NCBI GenBank assembly: GCA_031552195.1
Contig: JAVBMT010000015.1
Location: forward strand, 1-64,000
DNA from: JAVBMP01 sp031552195
GTDB taxonomy: Bacteria; Desulfobacterota; Desulfovibrionia; Desulfovibrionales; Desulfovibrionaceae
Length of the DNA: 64,000 nt
Reading direction: 5' to 3'
Numbering within the stretch: the first letter of the stretch is position 1; each line of letters starts with the position of its first letter. The translations under genes were made by a program, and so were the position numbers. Positions 1 through 8,212 of the stretch are shown one piece after another. The notes beneath the pieces were generated by a model. That model was not told the DNA's origin. It worked only from the letters and a program-made list of their open reading frames with translations, and did no database searches.

Positions 1-47
1 CTGATTTTTTTCCAAAAATTTTTTATTAACAACCGTCTATAAACCGC

Positions 48-71
48 GGGGCGCGTGTCTGGGCGCGCCCC
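48..71 (-). terminator. Possible terminator hairpin
   Basis: An 8-bp perfect GC stem (GGGGCGCG / CGCGCCCC) with an 8-nt loop lies 50 bp past the stop of the minus-strand sensor gene. No clean U-tract follows on the minus strand, so it is only a candidate. Confidence 0.35.
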
Positions 72-120
72 ACGGCTTTCGTTCCCTGCAACTATCCGCC
101 GGCGGTGGAATCAACGTATT

Positions 121-2208
121 TTAAAGTGCCTTCGAGGCCGCGGCCATCTGCACGTATCTCTCTCCGGCCGGAGTTGCCAGAACGGCGCGCAGCACCTCGA
201 CGACATGCGGGTCAAATGCGCCCTGGTTGTTTTCCATCGAGCCGACGGCCTCGTCAACGGTCAGGGCCGGGCGGTAGGAACGCGGGCGCGCCATAGCGGT
301 AAAGGAGTTGGCGACGGCGAGCACCCTGGCGTAAATGTTGATGTCGTTTCCTTGCAGGCCTTGCGGATAACCTTTGCCGTCAAGCCGTTCGTGCATCTGG
401 TAGATGGCGTCAAGCACCGGCAAGCCGAATTCGATGCGGCTGACCATTGATTTGGTGTATTCTATATGCTGCTCCATGACCTTCTTCTCTTCCGGAGTAA
501 GGGCCCCCGGTTTGGTAAGAATTTCACGGGGCACATACATCTTGCCTATTTGCGAGAGGTTCGCGGCGGACTGAATGGTTGAAATTTCCGATTCATTGAA
601 TTGCAGCGCCCGGCCTATCAGCACGGCTATGCCGGACATGATGCGCGAATGGCCGCCCAGGAAAGGATCGGCCTCTTCAATAGCCTGCACCAGAGTATCT
701 ATGGTTTGCTCCACAACGCGGTTGGTGCGTTCTTCCGCCTCCACCACCTGGGTCATGTCGCGGAACACGGACACAATTCCCTGCGGGGTGCGCACACCTT
801 CCACGCGCAACGGGGTTTTGGAAATCTGGAAATAATGCTTGCGCGACTGCAGCCAGATAGTTTCACTGGCGGTTATGCCCTCGCCGGTCATAAGCACGTG
901 CTGGTCCGAAGCGTTAAGGCGCTTGGCGGTGTCAAAGCCGAATATGGCGGCCGTGTCAAGGCCCACGATTTTGTCGGCTTCACGCCCCACGTTTAGGGCG
1001 AAGGCACGGTTTACGTAACGGTAAGTGCCTTTGGGGTCGGTAAGGGAAATCGGGTCGGCAATCGTGCTGTTGATTCCGTCCAGAAGGCGTTTCTGCTCGT
1101 CTATTACGGAAAACAGGCTTTGAACCTTGGACATGGCGTTTTTGCGCTGCGTGCCGACGGAATACCACCAGAGCACGGCCAGGCCCAGCATGATCACCAG
1201 GGCGGAAAGGCCGGCAACGGTGTATATGGTGCGGACCTTATCGCCCAAAAGGGCTTTGGCTTCCTTATAGCTTACTTCGTGCACAACCCACCAGTCCAGC
1301 AGGCCGAGCTTGCCGCCCTGGGAAAAGGCCTGCTGCCTGTCAGGCAGCATCGCTTCGCGCACGGCGAAGTTTATCTCTCCGTTTTCATCCAGTTCGATCT
1401 CGCCGCCGATATTGCGCAAAATTTCTCCGCGCCCGACGCTGAGGTCTTGAAACGACGTTCCGTTACGTTGTATTATCAGGTTATGCCCCGCAGGCCTGAA
1501 GGCCGAGGCGTTGGCGATAATTTCCCTGAGCTTGGCCGTGACGGCTTTGGTGAACATCACGACGCTTGTCGGTTTCGCGTCTTTTTTGGTGGAAGACATC
1601 ACCGGCAGGTAAAAGTCGATCACCAGCCCCAGGTTAGGGTCGCTGTAGGCATTGGAAACAGCCGGACGCTTGCTGTCGACAACGTGTTTGACCATGGTTT
1701 TCTGAAATTCCTGCAAAAGTGGCAGGTTCGGCGCTGAAGCAAGATAAACCTCGCCCCCGGCGGTAAGCATGCGGCCGGACACGCAGTCCATGGCTACGGC
1801 CATGGTGTTCAAACCGTCCTGCATATACGAGATGCCCATGCGTTCAGTCTGTTCGCGGTTTTTTTCAGCGCCGGAATTGATGATGACGACGGCGTCGTCG
1901 CCCATTGTCGCGACCTGCTCGGCGAACAGGACCGTAAGGTCGTTGCCCGCAAAACCCTCGGCCTTGCCTATATAGGAATTCAGCCAGTCATTCAGGGCGA
2001 TGCGCTTCTCCAGAACGACTTTTCCAGTCTCCATCCGCAGTTCTTTTTCGGCGGTCTGGGTTTCCGTATTGACCAGATAATAGGCTATGCCGCCAATTAT
2101 CCCGAGTATCAGGACAATGGCGACAACGGCCACGCCATACGTCAAGCCCTGCTTGCACGTCGCATCGTCCTGGAGGGGCAGAACGGTCTTTGTCTGAGTT
2201 TCCGACAT
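121..2208 (-). CDS. Membrane sensor: periplasmic domain, PAS, degenerate HD-GYP
   Basis: Predicted inner-membrane signalling receptor of 695 aa. The ATG at 2208 is preferred over an in-frame ATG at 2247 because GGAG sits 7 nt upstream. Visible order: TM helix about 21-46, a roughly 280-aa periplasmic region (Cache-like by layout), TM helix about 326-350, a PAS domain about 375-490, and an HD-GYP-like domain to the end. The HD-GYP fold is recognisable from HSR, KPGALTPEEK, HERLDGKGYP and FDPHVV, but key metal ligands are missing. The HDIGK motif reads SQIGK (about residue 552), the HHE motif reads MHE, and the later aDvfDA motif reads ANSFTA. A phosphodiesterase is therefore unlikely; a ligand-binding receptor is more plausible. 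It is the last gene after the transporter, fusion protein and LapG-like protease, where a LapD would be expected. The role as a c-di-GMP-sensing LapD substitute is inference. Confidence 0.85.
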   Translation of the reverse strand: MSETQTKTVLPLQDDATCKQGLTYGVAVVAIVLILGIIGGIAYYLVNTETQTAEKELRMETGKVVLEKRIALNDWLNSYIGKAEGFAGNDLTVLFAEQVATMGDDAVVIINSGAEKNREQTERMGISYMQDGLNTMAVAMDCVSGRMLTAGGEVYLASAPNLPLLQEFQKTMVKHVVDSKRPAVSNAYSDPNLGLVIDFYLPVMSSTKKDAKPTSVVMFTKAVTAKLREIIANASAFRPAGHNLIIQRNGTSFQDLSVGRGEILRNIGGEIELDENGEINFAVREAMLPDRQQAFSQGGKLGLLDWWVVHEVSYKEAKALLGDKVRTIYTVAGLSALVIMLGLAVLWWYSVGTQRKNAMSKVQSLFSVIDEQKRLLDGINSTIADPISLTDPKGTYRYVNRAFALNVGREADKIVGLDTAAIFGFDTAKRLNASDQHVLMTGEGITASETIWLQSRKHYFQISKTPLRVEGVRTPQGIVSVFRDMTQVVEAEERTNRVVEQTIDTLVQAIEEADPFLGGHSRIMSGIAVLIGRALQFNESEISTIQSAANLSQIGKMYVPREILTKPGALTPEEKKVMEQHIEYTKSMVSRIEFGLPVLDAIYQMHERLDGKGYPQGLQGNDINIYARVLAVANSFTAMARPRSYRPALTVDEAVGSMENNQGAFDPHVVEVLRAVLATPAGERYVQMAAASKAL

Positions 2209-2279
2209 AATATTCTCCAAACTTGGTTTACTGTGCTGAGCAATCAACCTTCGAAGCGGTATCTTCTATTGCTTTGCGT

Positions 2280-3161
2280 CTATTTTTTCTTTGCCTTCAT
2301 ATGAGTCCAGCGGAACTGCTCGTTCATCGACTGGTGAGGGACATAGTTCGGCCTCTGGCTGTGCGAGGGAAGACGTGTTGACTGGCCGTCGAGGTTGTCA
2401 AGCAAATACGCGTCGCCGTTCGCATAAACCGCCAGAACGGCGTGAGGGATGTTCCGCAGGGTTTCCATAACGATGACCAGCCGCATCGACGCGGGGTCAA
2501 CCCCCAGTTCTTTCAACGCATAGTACTTGACGATCGCATAGTCTTCGCAATCGCCCGAATTTTTGGCGAATTCCATAGGGGTGGCCCAATAATCCGGCAC
2601 GCGGTAAACTTCAGGATCCTGCCGGTAACGCCATTGGTTGAAGAACATGTTCACAACCTTGGCCTTTTCCAGCACCGGGCTGGAAGAATCAGGACCGTGA
2701 GCGGCCTTGATGTCATTCCAGCGCCCCAGAAGGCTTTCCTTGCCGCCGGCACGCAAGGCGTCCGCAATGCTTTTTCCGGACATTTCTTTCAGCACGCGCT
2801 CCCATTTGGGCAAATCTTTGAGAGTCCCCCTGAATTCCACTGACCCGAACAATTTTATCGCGGAAGTTTTCTTTTCCGCGCCGCCTGGTTCATTCGCGGC
2901 CGCCCCCGCCTCCGGCGCTGAACCGGAGGAAAGCCTGGCCGGAACTTCCGCGCCCTGGCCGGAACTTCCGGACGGAGGCGGCAGATCGCCCAGGATATCC
3001 GCCGAGGAACCGAGCTGCAACTGAGCGGCCACGGCCCATTGCGGGTGTTGCACGCGCCAGACTATAGAAAGCGCGGCCACCAACACAAGCAGGCATGCAA
3101 CACTGCAGGCAGCCAGGACCTTTTCCGGCCTGGCCCAGAAATCGCCGCTTCCCCCCGCCAT
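2280..3161 (-). CDS. lapG: LapG-type periplasmic cysteine protease
   Basis: Transglutaminase-like cysteine proteinase (LapG/DUF920 family), 293 aa. In Pseudomonas LapG cleaves the N-terminus of a giant type I-secreted adhesin and releases biofilm cells; that role is family knowledge. Visible here are an N-terminal membrane anchor (about residues 12-31), a low-complexity Pro/Ser/Ala linker, and the catalytic triad in family context: Cys in NSGDCEDYA, His in IPHAVLAVY, Asp in YLLDNLDG. The YWATPMEF block just before the Cys is also typical. The start lies 6 nt after the stop of the membrane fusion gene, so the two are cotranscribed. The anchor and linker would place the catalytic domain in the periplasm, next to the sensor domain encoded downstream. 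Confidence 0.9.
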   Translation of the reverse strand: MAGGSGDFWARPEKVLAACSVACLLVLVAALSIVWRVQHPQWAVAAQLQLGSSADILGDLPPPSGSSGQGAEVPARLSSGSAPEAGAAANEPGGAEKKTSAIKLFGSVEFRGTLKDLPKWERVLKEMSGKSIADALRAGGKESLLGRWNDIKAAHGPDSSSPVLEKAKVVNMFFNQWRYRQDPEVYRVPDYWATPMEFAKNSGDCEDYAIVKYYALKELGVDPASMRLVIVMETLRNIPHAVLAVYANGDAYLLDNLDGQSTRLPSHSQRPNYVPHQSMNEQFRWTHMKAKKK

Positions 3162-3167
3162 TGGCGT

Positions 3168-4493
3168 TTACCTTTCTTGCATGGCTTCGCTGGCTCCCTT
3201 GGTGATGGGCTTGAGCAAATACGCCATAACAGTCTTTTTACCGGTAAGAATATCCACAGTGGCCGTCATGCCTGGAATAATGTCATGATCCTGCCCACGG
3301 TAGCGGATATAGTTAACATCCGTGCGCAGGCGCACCTCATAGTACACATGGCCGCGTTTGTCTTCTATCGTGCTGGGGCTTATCTGTTCGACAGTGGCCT
3401 CCAGCCCTCCGTAAATGGAAAAATCATAGGCCGTTATCTTTACGATGGCCTTTTGCCCGGGAAAAACGAAAGCGCGGTCCTGCGGTTTGATCTGGGCCTC
3501 TATGAGCAGCGTTTTATCCAGCGGCAGAATTTCCATTATGGTTTCCCCGCCCTTGATCGTTCCCCCCTGCGTACTGATCATGATACGCTGCACGATGCCG
3601 TCGACCGGAGATTTTATGCTGGCTCGGCCTTTTTGCCTTTCCAGGGCCTCCATCTTAACGCTTACCGCTTCTTTTTCCGTGTTGGCCTTGCTTATCTCGC
3701 TCTGGAAAGACGACTGAAGCTCGGCCCCGCGGTTCTTAAGCTTTTCTTCCGATTCAAGCACAGCGCTTTCCGCCTTGGCTTTGCTCTGGGTAAGGGTGTT
3801 TATTTCGCTTTTGGCGCTGGCAACCCTTTGCTGCACTTCCAGAAGGTCAAGCCGGGAATGAATGCCCTTATCCACCAGCGGCCTGAGCTGCTCATAGCGC
3901 CGAACGTTGAAGTTCAGCTGTTCTTCCGCCCCGCTTATGCGGCTTGAAAGCTCGTCAACTTCCTGCCTGCGCTGCTGCACAAGAGCCTCAAGCGCGCGTT
4001 TTTCCCCGTCAAACTGCTGCTTGCGCAATTCATAGGCCGACATCTGGTTTTGCACGATGTCAGGGTACATCCTCGAAAGCTCTTCCGGAAATATCGGCGT
4101 TTCGCCGGCCTGTTCGGCCCGAAGCCGGATTATGGCGCATTCATAGTCGGCCAGCCTGATGCGCAGTTCCTGAAGCAAGCTGGCGCTGCTGTCGTTTTCA
4201 ACAACGACCAGCACGTCGTCTTTAGACACCTTCTGCCCGAGCTGCACTCTAAGCTCCTGCAGGATGCCGCCTTCAAGGTTCTGGATATTCTGAATGGTTT
4301 GCGCCGGAATAACCTGCCCCTCGCCTCTTGTAACCTCGTCAAGCTCCGCGAATGAGGCCCATATGCTGAAAACCACAAAGAACACGATAATGGCAACAGA
4401 CAGGATGAAAGCAAAAGGGTGGCCGCGCCGGTGAAGGGCGGCGTCAACCTCGTTCATATATTCCAGTTCGTTTTTGTCAGTATTTTTGAACAT
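3168..4493 (-). CDS. Type I secretion membrane fusion protein, HlyD family
   Basis: Periplasmic adaptor linking an inner-membrane ABC exporter to an outer-membrane TolC-like channel; 441 aa, usual length for the family. Visible are a short cytoplasmic N-terminus, one TM helix (about 28-48), a split biotinyl-lipoyl-like domain (GEGQVIP near residue 60 and IKSPVDGIVQRI in the C-terminal half), a long coiled-coil hairpin about 110-290 rich in Glu/Gln/Arg, and a C-terminal beta-barrel ending in IPGMTATVDILTGKK, typical of HlyD/LapC/PrsE. It sits between the ABC transporter (91 nt upstream) and the LapG-like gene (6 nt downstream). No TolC-like gene or adhesin substrate lies in the window. Confidence 0.93.
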   Translation of the reverse strand: MFKNTDKNELEYMNEVDAALHRRGHPFAFILSVAIIVFFVVFSIWASFAELDEVTRGEGQVIPAQTIQNIQNLEGGILQELRVQLGQKVSKDDVLVVVENDSSASLLQELRIRLADYECAIIRLRAEQAGETPIFPEELSRMYPDIVQNQMSAYELRKQQFDGEKRALEALVQQRRQEVDELSSRISGAEEQLNFNVRRYEQLRPLVDKGIHSRLDLLEVQQRVASAKSEINTLTQSKAKAESAVLESEEKLKNRGAELQSSFQSEISKANTEKEAVSVKMEALERQKGRASIKSPVDGIVQRIMISTQGGTIKGGETIMEILPLDKTLLIEAQIKPQDRAFVFPGQKAIVKITAYDFSIYGGLEATVEQISPSTIEDKRGHVYYEVRLRTDVNYIRYRGQDHDIIPGMTATVDILTGKKTVMAYLLKPITKGASEAMQER

Positions 4494-4584
4494 AATCCAT
4501 CCGTTTCATGTCAGATTCAAGCTTTGCCGGGAGGCGTTTTACGCCGGCGGGCAAACCCCGCCCGTACGCCGTCATCGGCGCAAA

Positions 4585-7185
4585 TCAGGCCTTGCCGGCC
4601 TGCCCGCCCTGTTCCGCAACGGCCACCCGCCTGGCGTAGGCTGATTGCGAAGAACGCACCTGCTCATTGCGCAGGGCGTTCAGAACGGCGTTTTTCGGCC
4701 CGTCGGCCACGATGCGCCCGCCGTCCATTATCACCAGCCTGTCTACAAGATCAAGCATGCTCATGCGGTGCGTAATGAGAATCAGGGTTTTATTGCCCAG
4801 GGTGGTCGCCAGCCTTTGCTTGAGAGACAGCTCCGAACTGTTGTCCATATTGCTGCTGGGCTCGTCGAGAATAAGGATGTCCGGGTCGCGCAGAAGCGCC
4901 CGGGCAATCGCGACTGACTGCCTTTGCCCGCCGGACAGAGACATGCCGCGCTCGCCCACCGGCATGCCGAAACCCGCCGGGTGCCCGCGCACGAAATCGG
5001 TAACGCCGGCGATGTTGGCGGCGCGCAGGATCATGCGGTCGTCAGCGTTTACTGTGCCGAACGATATGTTTTCGCGCACCGTTCCGTAGAACAGGTAGTT
5101 GTCCTGCGAAACGTAGCCTATGCGCGAACGCAGGGTTACCGTATCCATCTGGCGTATATCAACCCCGCCAAGGCGCACGGCGCCTTCAGTAGGCTGAAAA
5201 AGCCCCACGCAAAGACGGCCCAGCGTGCTTTTGCCCGAGCCCATGCGCCCGATTATGCCGACCTTGTCGCCCGGGTTGATGTGCAAGTTCACATTTTCCA
5301 GGGAAGAACGCTGGCTGTTCGGATATTTGAAGGAAACGGCCTCAAGGCCGAGCGAATGCTCCAGGTGCCCGAATTCCACATAGTTTTCGTCAGGCACATG
5401 CTCGACCGGCATTTTCATGAGCTGATCGAGAGATTTTAAGGCCATGCGCGACTGCTGAAGGCGGGAAAGCATTGAAGCCACCTGCGAAAGCGGGGCCATG
5501 GCCCGCCCGGCCAGCATATTGCATGCGATCAGACCGCCCATGGACAGCTCTTTGGCTCCGATAAGATAAACGCCCCAGATAATGACGAAAACACTTACCA
5601 ACTGCGTGGTCAGCATCGTTATGTTGATGGAAAGGTTCGCCATGCGCTTGTTCATGGCGTTCGAAAGGGCGCTCATGCCCACAACCTTTTCCCAGATGCT
5701 CTGCATGCGGCTTTCCGCCTGGGTGGTCTTGACCGTTTCCAGGCCGTTCACGATTTCCACCAGCAGGGCGTTTTTCTGCATATTCTCCTTAAAGCCCTTT
5801 TCCGCCACCTGCTGCATCGGCCTTTGCAGAAAAAGTCCGGCGCAAAGGATGATGGGAATGGCCACCAGAGGCACAACCACCAGAGAACCGCCTATCAGGC
5901 CCACAATAACAATGAAAATTATCAGGAAGGGCAGGTCGACAAGGGCCAAAAGCGTGGTGGAGCCGAAAAAGTCGCGCAACGATTCAAATTCACGCAGGTT
6001 GTTGACCAGGGAACCGGTGGAATCCGGCTTTACGTCAAGGCGCAGGTTCAAAACCTGGGTCATCAGTCGGCTGGCCAGGATAATATCGGCGTTGCGGCCG
6101 GCCACGTCAACGAAATAACTGCGCAGGTTGCGCAGGATAAAGTCGAAAAGGTAGGCTATGCCGATGCCCACGGCCAGCATCCACAGCGTCTGGGTGGCGT
6201 TGTTCGGCACCACCCGGTCGTAAACGTTCATAAAGAACAGCGGGCTGAACAGGGTAAGCATGTTGACCACAACGCTTGACCCGATAACATGCTTGTAAAT
6301 GGGCATGAAATGGCGCAAGGTTCCCCAGAACCACTTTTCGGAGTCTATCAGCTTGATGCCGCTGGCGCGCTTGTCCAGCTTGGCCTCCGGCTTGGCGAAG
6401 ATAGCGTAGCCGATGTAGTCCTTTTCCAGTTCAGACAGCGGAATGGTGCGCGTGTCCGAAATATTTTCCGGGAATACGACCTCGGCCTTGTCGTCATGCA
6501 TCCGCATGAGAACGCAGGCGTTGTTGTTCTGCAAAAGCAGGATGCACGGCAGGGTGAGGGAAGAAATTTGCTTGAGGGTCGGCCGGTAAAAAGTCGTGGC
6601 CTGCAGCCCTACAGACCGCGCCGCCCTTATGCAGGCGGAAGGATGCAACGTTCCGTCGTTTGCCGGAATGCCGGCCGCGATAACTTTCGCTGACACCGGG
6701 CGGCCGTGCCACTTGAAAAGCATGGCGAGGCAGTGGATCAAGGGCGGAATATAGTCGATATCGGACGGCTCGGGAGCAACAATGCGCGGCGCGGCTTCCG
6801 CCTCGGCGGCGGCTCCGCCGGCCAGGCCGGGTTGGCCGGCTCCTGGGTTGACCGGAGGAATAAAATCGGCTGAATCGGGTTTATTTTGCGCCATACCAGC
6901 CCCGGCGGGAGCGGGAGCGGCCTTGGACGAAGGCTGGCCTGGCTGCGGAACGGGTTGGCTCACGGCTGGAGCCGCTGCCGCCCTGACGTTCACCTGGGCC
7001 TGCGCGGCGGAAGCGGCGGGCTGAACCGCGGAGTTCTCCTGCCCGGAAACCGCAGACGCCGGTGTTGACGTTTGAATATGCGGCTTGCCGGCAGCCACGC
7101 CCGGCCTGATCTCTACATTTCCGGCGTTTTTTTGAGGAACCCCGGAACCGGGCTTATTTTCGGATTGATCTTTGTCGTTCGCCAC
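4585..7185 (-). CDS. Type I secretion ABC transporter (LapB/RTX exporter type)
   Basis: Inner-membrane exporter of 866 aa. A GTG at 7185 is chosen because AGGAGAGG lies about 6 nt upstream; the upstream in-frame GTG at 7203 has no ribosome site. The N-terminus carries an unusual ~130-residue Pro/Ala/Gln/Ser-rich extension. It is followed by a C39-like domain (about 140-265) in which the peptidase motif is replaced by PLIHCLAMLFKWHG, as in RTX/LapB exporters that do not cleave a leader. Then come the six-helix ABC membrane domain (about 290-560) and the nucleotide-binding domain: Walker A GRMGSGKST, signature LSGGQRQ, Walker B ILILDEPSS, H-loop LITHR. It is the first gene of the four-gene minus-strand set with the fusion protein, LapG-like protease and sensor. 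The secreted substrate is not in view. Confidence 0.93.
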   Translation of the reverse strand: MANDKDQSENKPGSGVPQKNAGNVEIRPGVAAGKPHIQTSTPASAVSGQENSAVQPAASAAQAQVNVRAAAAPAVSQPVPQPGQPSSKAAPAPAGAGMAQNKPDSADFIPPVNPGAGQPGLAGGAAAEAEAAPRIVAPEPSDIDYIPPLIHCLAMLFKWHGRPVSAKVIAAGIPANDGTLHPSACIRAARSVGLQATTFYRPTLKQISSLTLPCILLLQNNNACVLMRMHDDKAEVVFPENISDTRTIPLSELEKDYIGYAIFAKPEAKLDKRASGIKLIDSEKWFWGTLRHFMPIYKHVIGSSVVVNMLTLFSPLFFMNVYDRVVPNNATQTLWMLAVGIGIAYLFDFILRNLRSYFVDVAGRNADIILASRLMTQVLNLRLDVKPDSTGSLVNNLREFESLRDFFGSTTLLALVDLPFLIIFIVIVGLIGGSLVVVPLVAIPIILCAGLFLQRPMQQVAEKGFKENMQKNALLVEIVNGLETVKTTQAESRMQSIWEKVVGMSALSNAMNKRMANLSINITMLTTQLVSVFVIIWGVYLIGAKELSMGGLIACNMLAGRAMAPLSQVASMLSRLQQSRMALKSLDQLMKMPVEHVPDENYVEFGHLEHSLGLEAVSFKYPNSQRSSLENVNLHINPGDKVGIIGRMGSGKSTLGRLCVGLFQPTEGAVRLGGVDIRQMDTVTLRSRIGYVSQDNYLFYGTVRENISFGTVNADDRMILRAANIAGVTDFVRGHPAGFGMPVGERGMSLSGGQRQSVAIARALLRDPDILILDEPSSNMDNSSELSLKQRLATTLGNKTLILITHRMSMLDLVDRLVIMDGGRIVADGPKNAVLNALRNEQVRSSQSAYARRVAVAEQGGQAGKA

Positions 7186-7249
7186 CAGACCCTCTCCTGA
7201 CACTATAGAGCGGTTACGCTTAAAAACAATTTAAGCTCCAAAAAAAACA

Positions 7250-7286
7250 TTTATTTTTACGAAGAGCCGCATGAAGGCGGCTCTTC
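7250..7286 (-). terminator. Hairpin plus T-rich tract upstream of the exporter gene
   Basis: A perfect 10-bp stem (GAAGAGCCGC / GCGGCTCTTC, 6-nt loop) is followed on the minus strand by A/T-rich sequence and, about 12 nt later, by an eight-T run. It lies about 75 nt before the exporter start, so it could be a leader attenuator or the end of a short transcript. Confidence 0.4.
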
Positions 7287-7967
7287 GCCGCTGAACACGC
7301 GAAACCGGACGCCGTTTTCCAAAGCCCGAGTCCGCTGAATGCCGGCCGGTTCGCGAGGTTTTACGCGCAAACGGCAAAATATTCAGCCGGAACCGTTAGG
7401 TTCGAACCGCTATACCTTCCATTATCTTGGGGCATGGAAGAGCGGCTTGCGCCCTGACGTATTTTAACGCACATCCGAACGGATATCAAACAGATGCCGC
7501 CATGCGGACGTGTTTCGGAAAAACGTTCCGAAACACAAAACCCACGGCCGGATACACATGATAATCCAACAATGAAAACGCTGACCCCAGACGGATGATT
7601 TGATGTAAAAACGCGCTAAAGGCGCAACCCCCGAAAGTTGAACACGCGGAGTGATCCAACCTGTTCAACTCTATCAAATTACATCATTGCGTATATAAAT
7701 ACAAGTCTTGATATTTGCAAGCCAAATAATTCCGGGGTCAATAAAAAAGCATGCCCCCAAACTATTTTTCAGTTTGGATAATCCACGCCGGCAATGCCCG
7801 GCTGCAGCGCTGCAAGCGCACGCCCGCGGGCAGCGACCCTTCATGCCGGGTTTCGGGTTGAATTCCCTATATGCCTTTTGCGCGCTATGCCTGTTCGTTG
7901 CGAAAAACGCGCAGCGCTCAAAGCCGATTTTTCAGATGCGCAAAAGGGAAGTCCTTTCGCCGAAGGC

Positions 7968-8018
7968 GCGCCGCGCTCTTCGCTTGCGGACGCCGCATGC
8001 GCGTTTCCAGGGCATTTT
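7968..8018. repeat. Dispersed intergenic repeat, copy A
   Basis: About 50 bp resemble 48502-48554: both share GCCGCGCT, TTCGCTTGCGG and CCAGGGCATTT in the same order, with a more variable middle part. Both copies are intergenic. Confidence 0.55.
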
Positions 8019-8149
8019 CAAAATAAAAAGGCCTGTATCCGCCAGTCTGATAAATTTTGCGTTCCTTGAGCGTCAGAAACGCGGGCCGAAGGCTTTTTGA
8101 ACTCCGGGCGGAACACGGCTTGAGCCTCGTAATACCCGCAGCAAGAAAA

Positions 8150-8190
8150 ACAAAAAAAACGGGTTTCCGCAAACTTTGCGGAAACCCGTT
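8150..8190 (-). terminator. Rho-independent terminator of the cytochrome gene
   Basis: A long perfect stem (CGGGTTTCCGCA / TGCGGAAACCCG) is followed on the minus strand by a run of eight T. It lies just past the stop of the minus-strand multiheme cytochrome gene. Confidence 0.92.
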
Positions 8191-8212
8191 TTACTAATGC
8201 CTGGCCATGCGC

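Larger units (their letters stand above)
7186..8149. other. Hairpin-rich non-coding region, ~1 kb
   Basis: I see no convincing gene here; the few short open frames lack ribosome sites or recognisable products. It contains several inverted repeats: 7217-7236 (GCTTAAA/TTTAAGC), 7261-7286 (10-bp perfect stem), 7510-7536 (11-bp perfect stem around GTGTTTCGGAA), 7637-7670 (GTTGAAC/GTTCAAC, long loop) and 7756-7776 (CCAAACT/AGTTTGG). It must hold the promoter of the minus-strand secretion operon. Confidence 0.6.

Noticed and set aside
7486..7677. 63-codon minus-strand frame in the intergenic region upstream of the exporter
   Set aside because: No ribosome site, atypical codon use and it overlaps strong inverted repeats.
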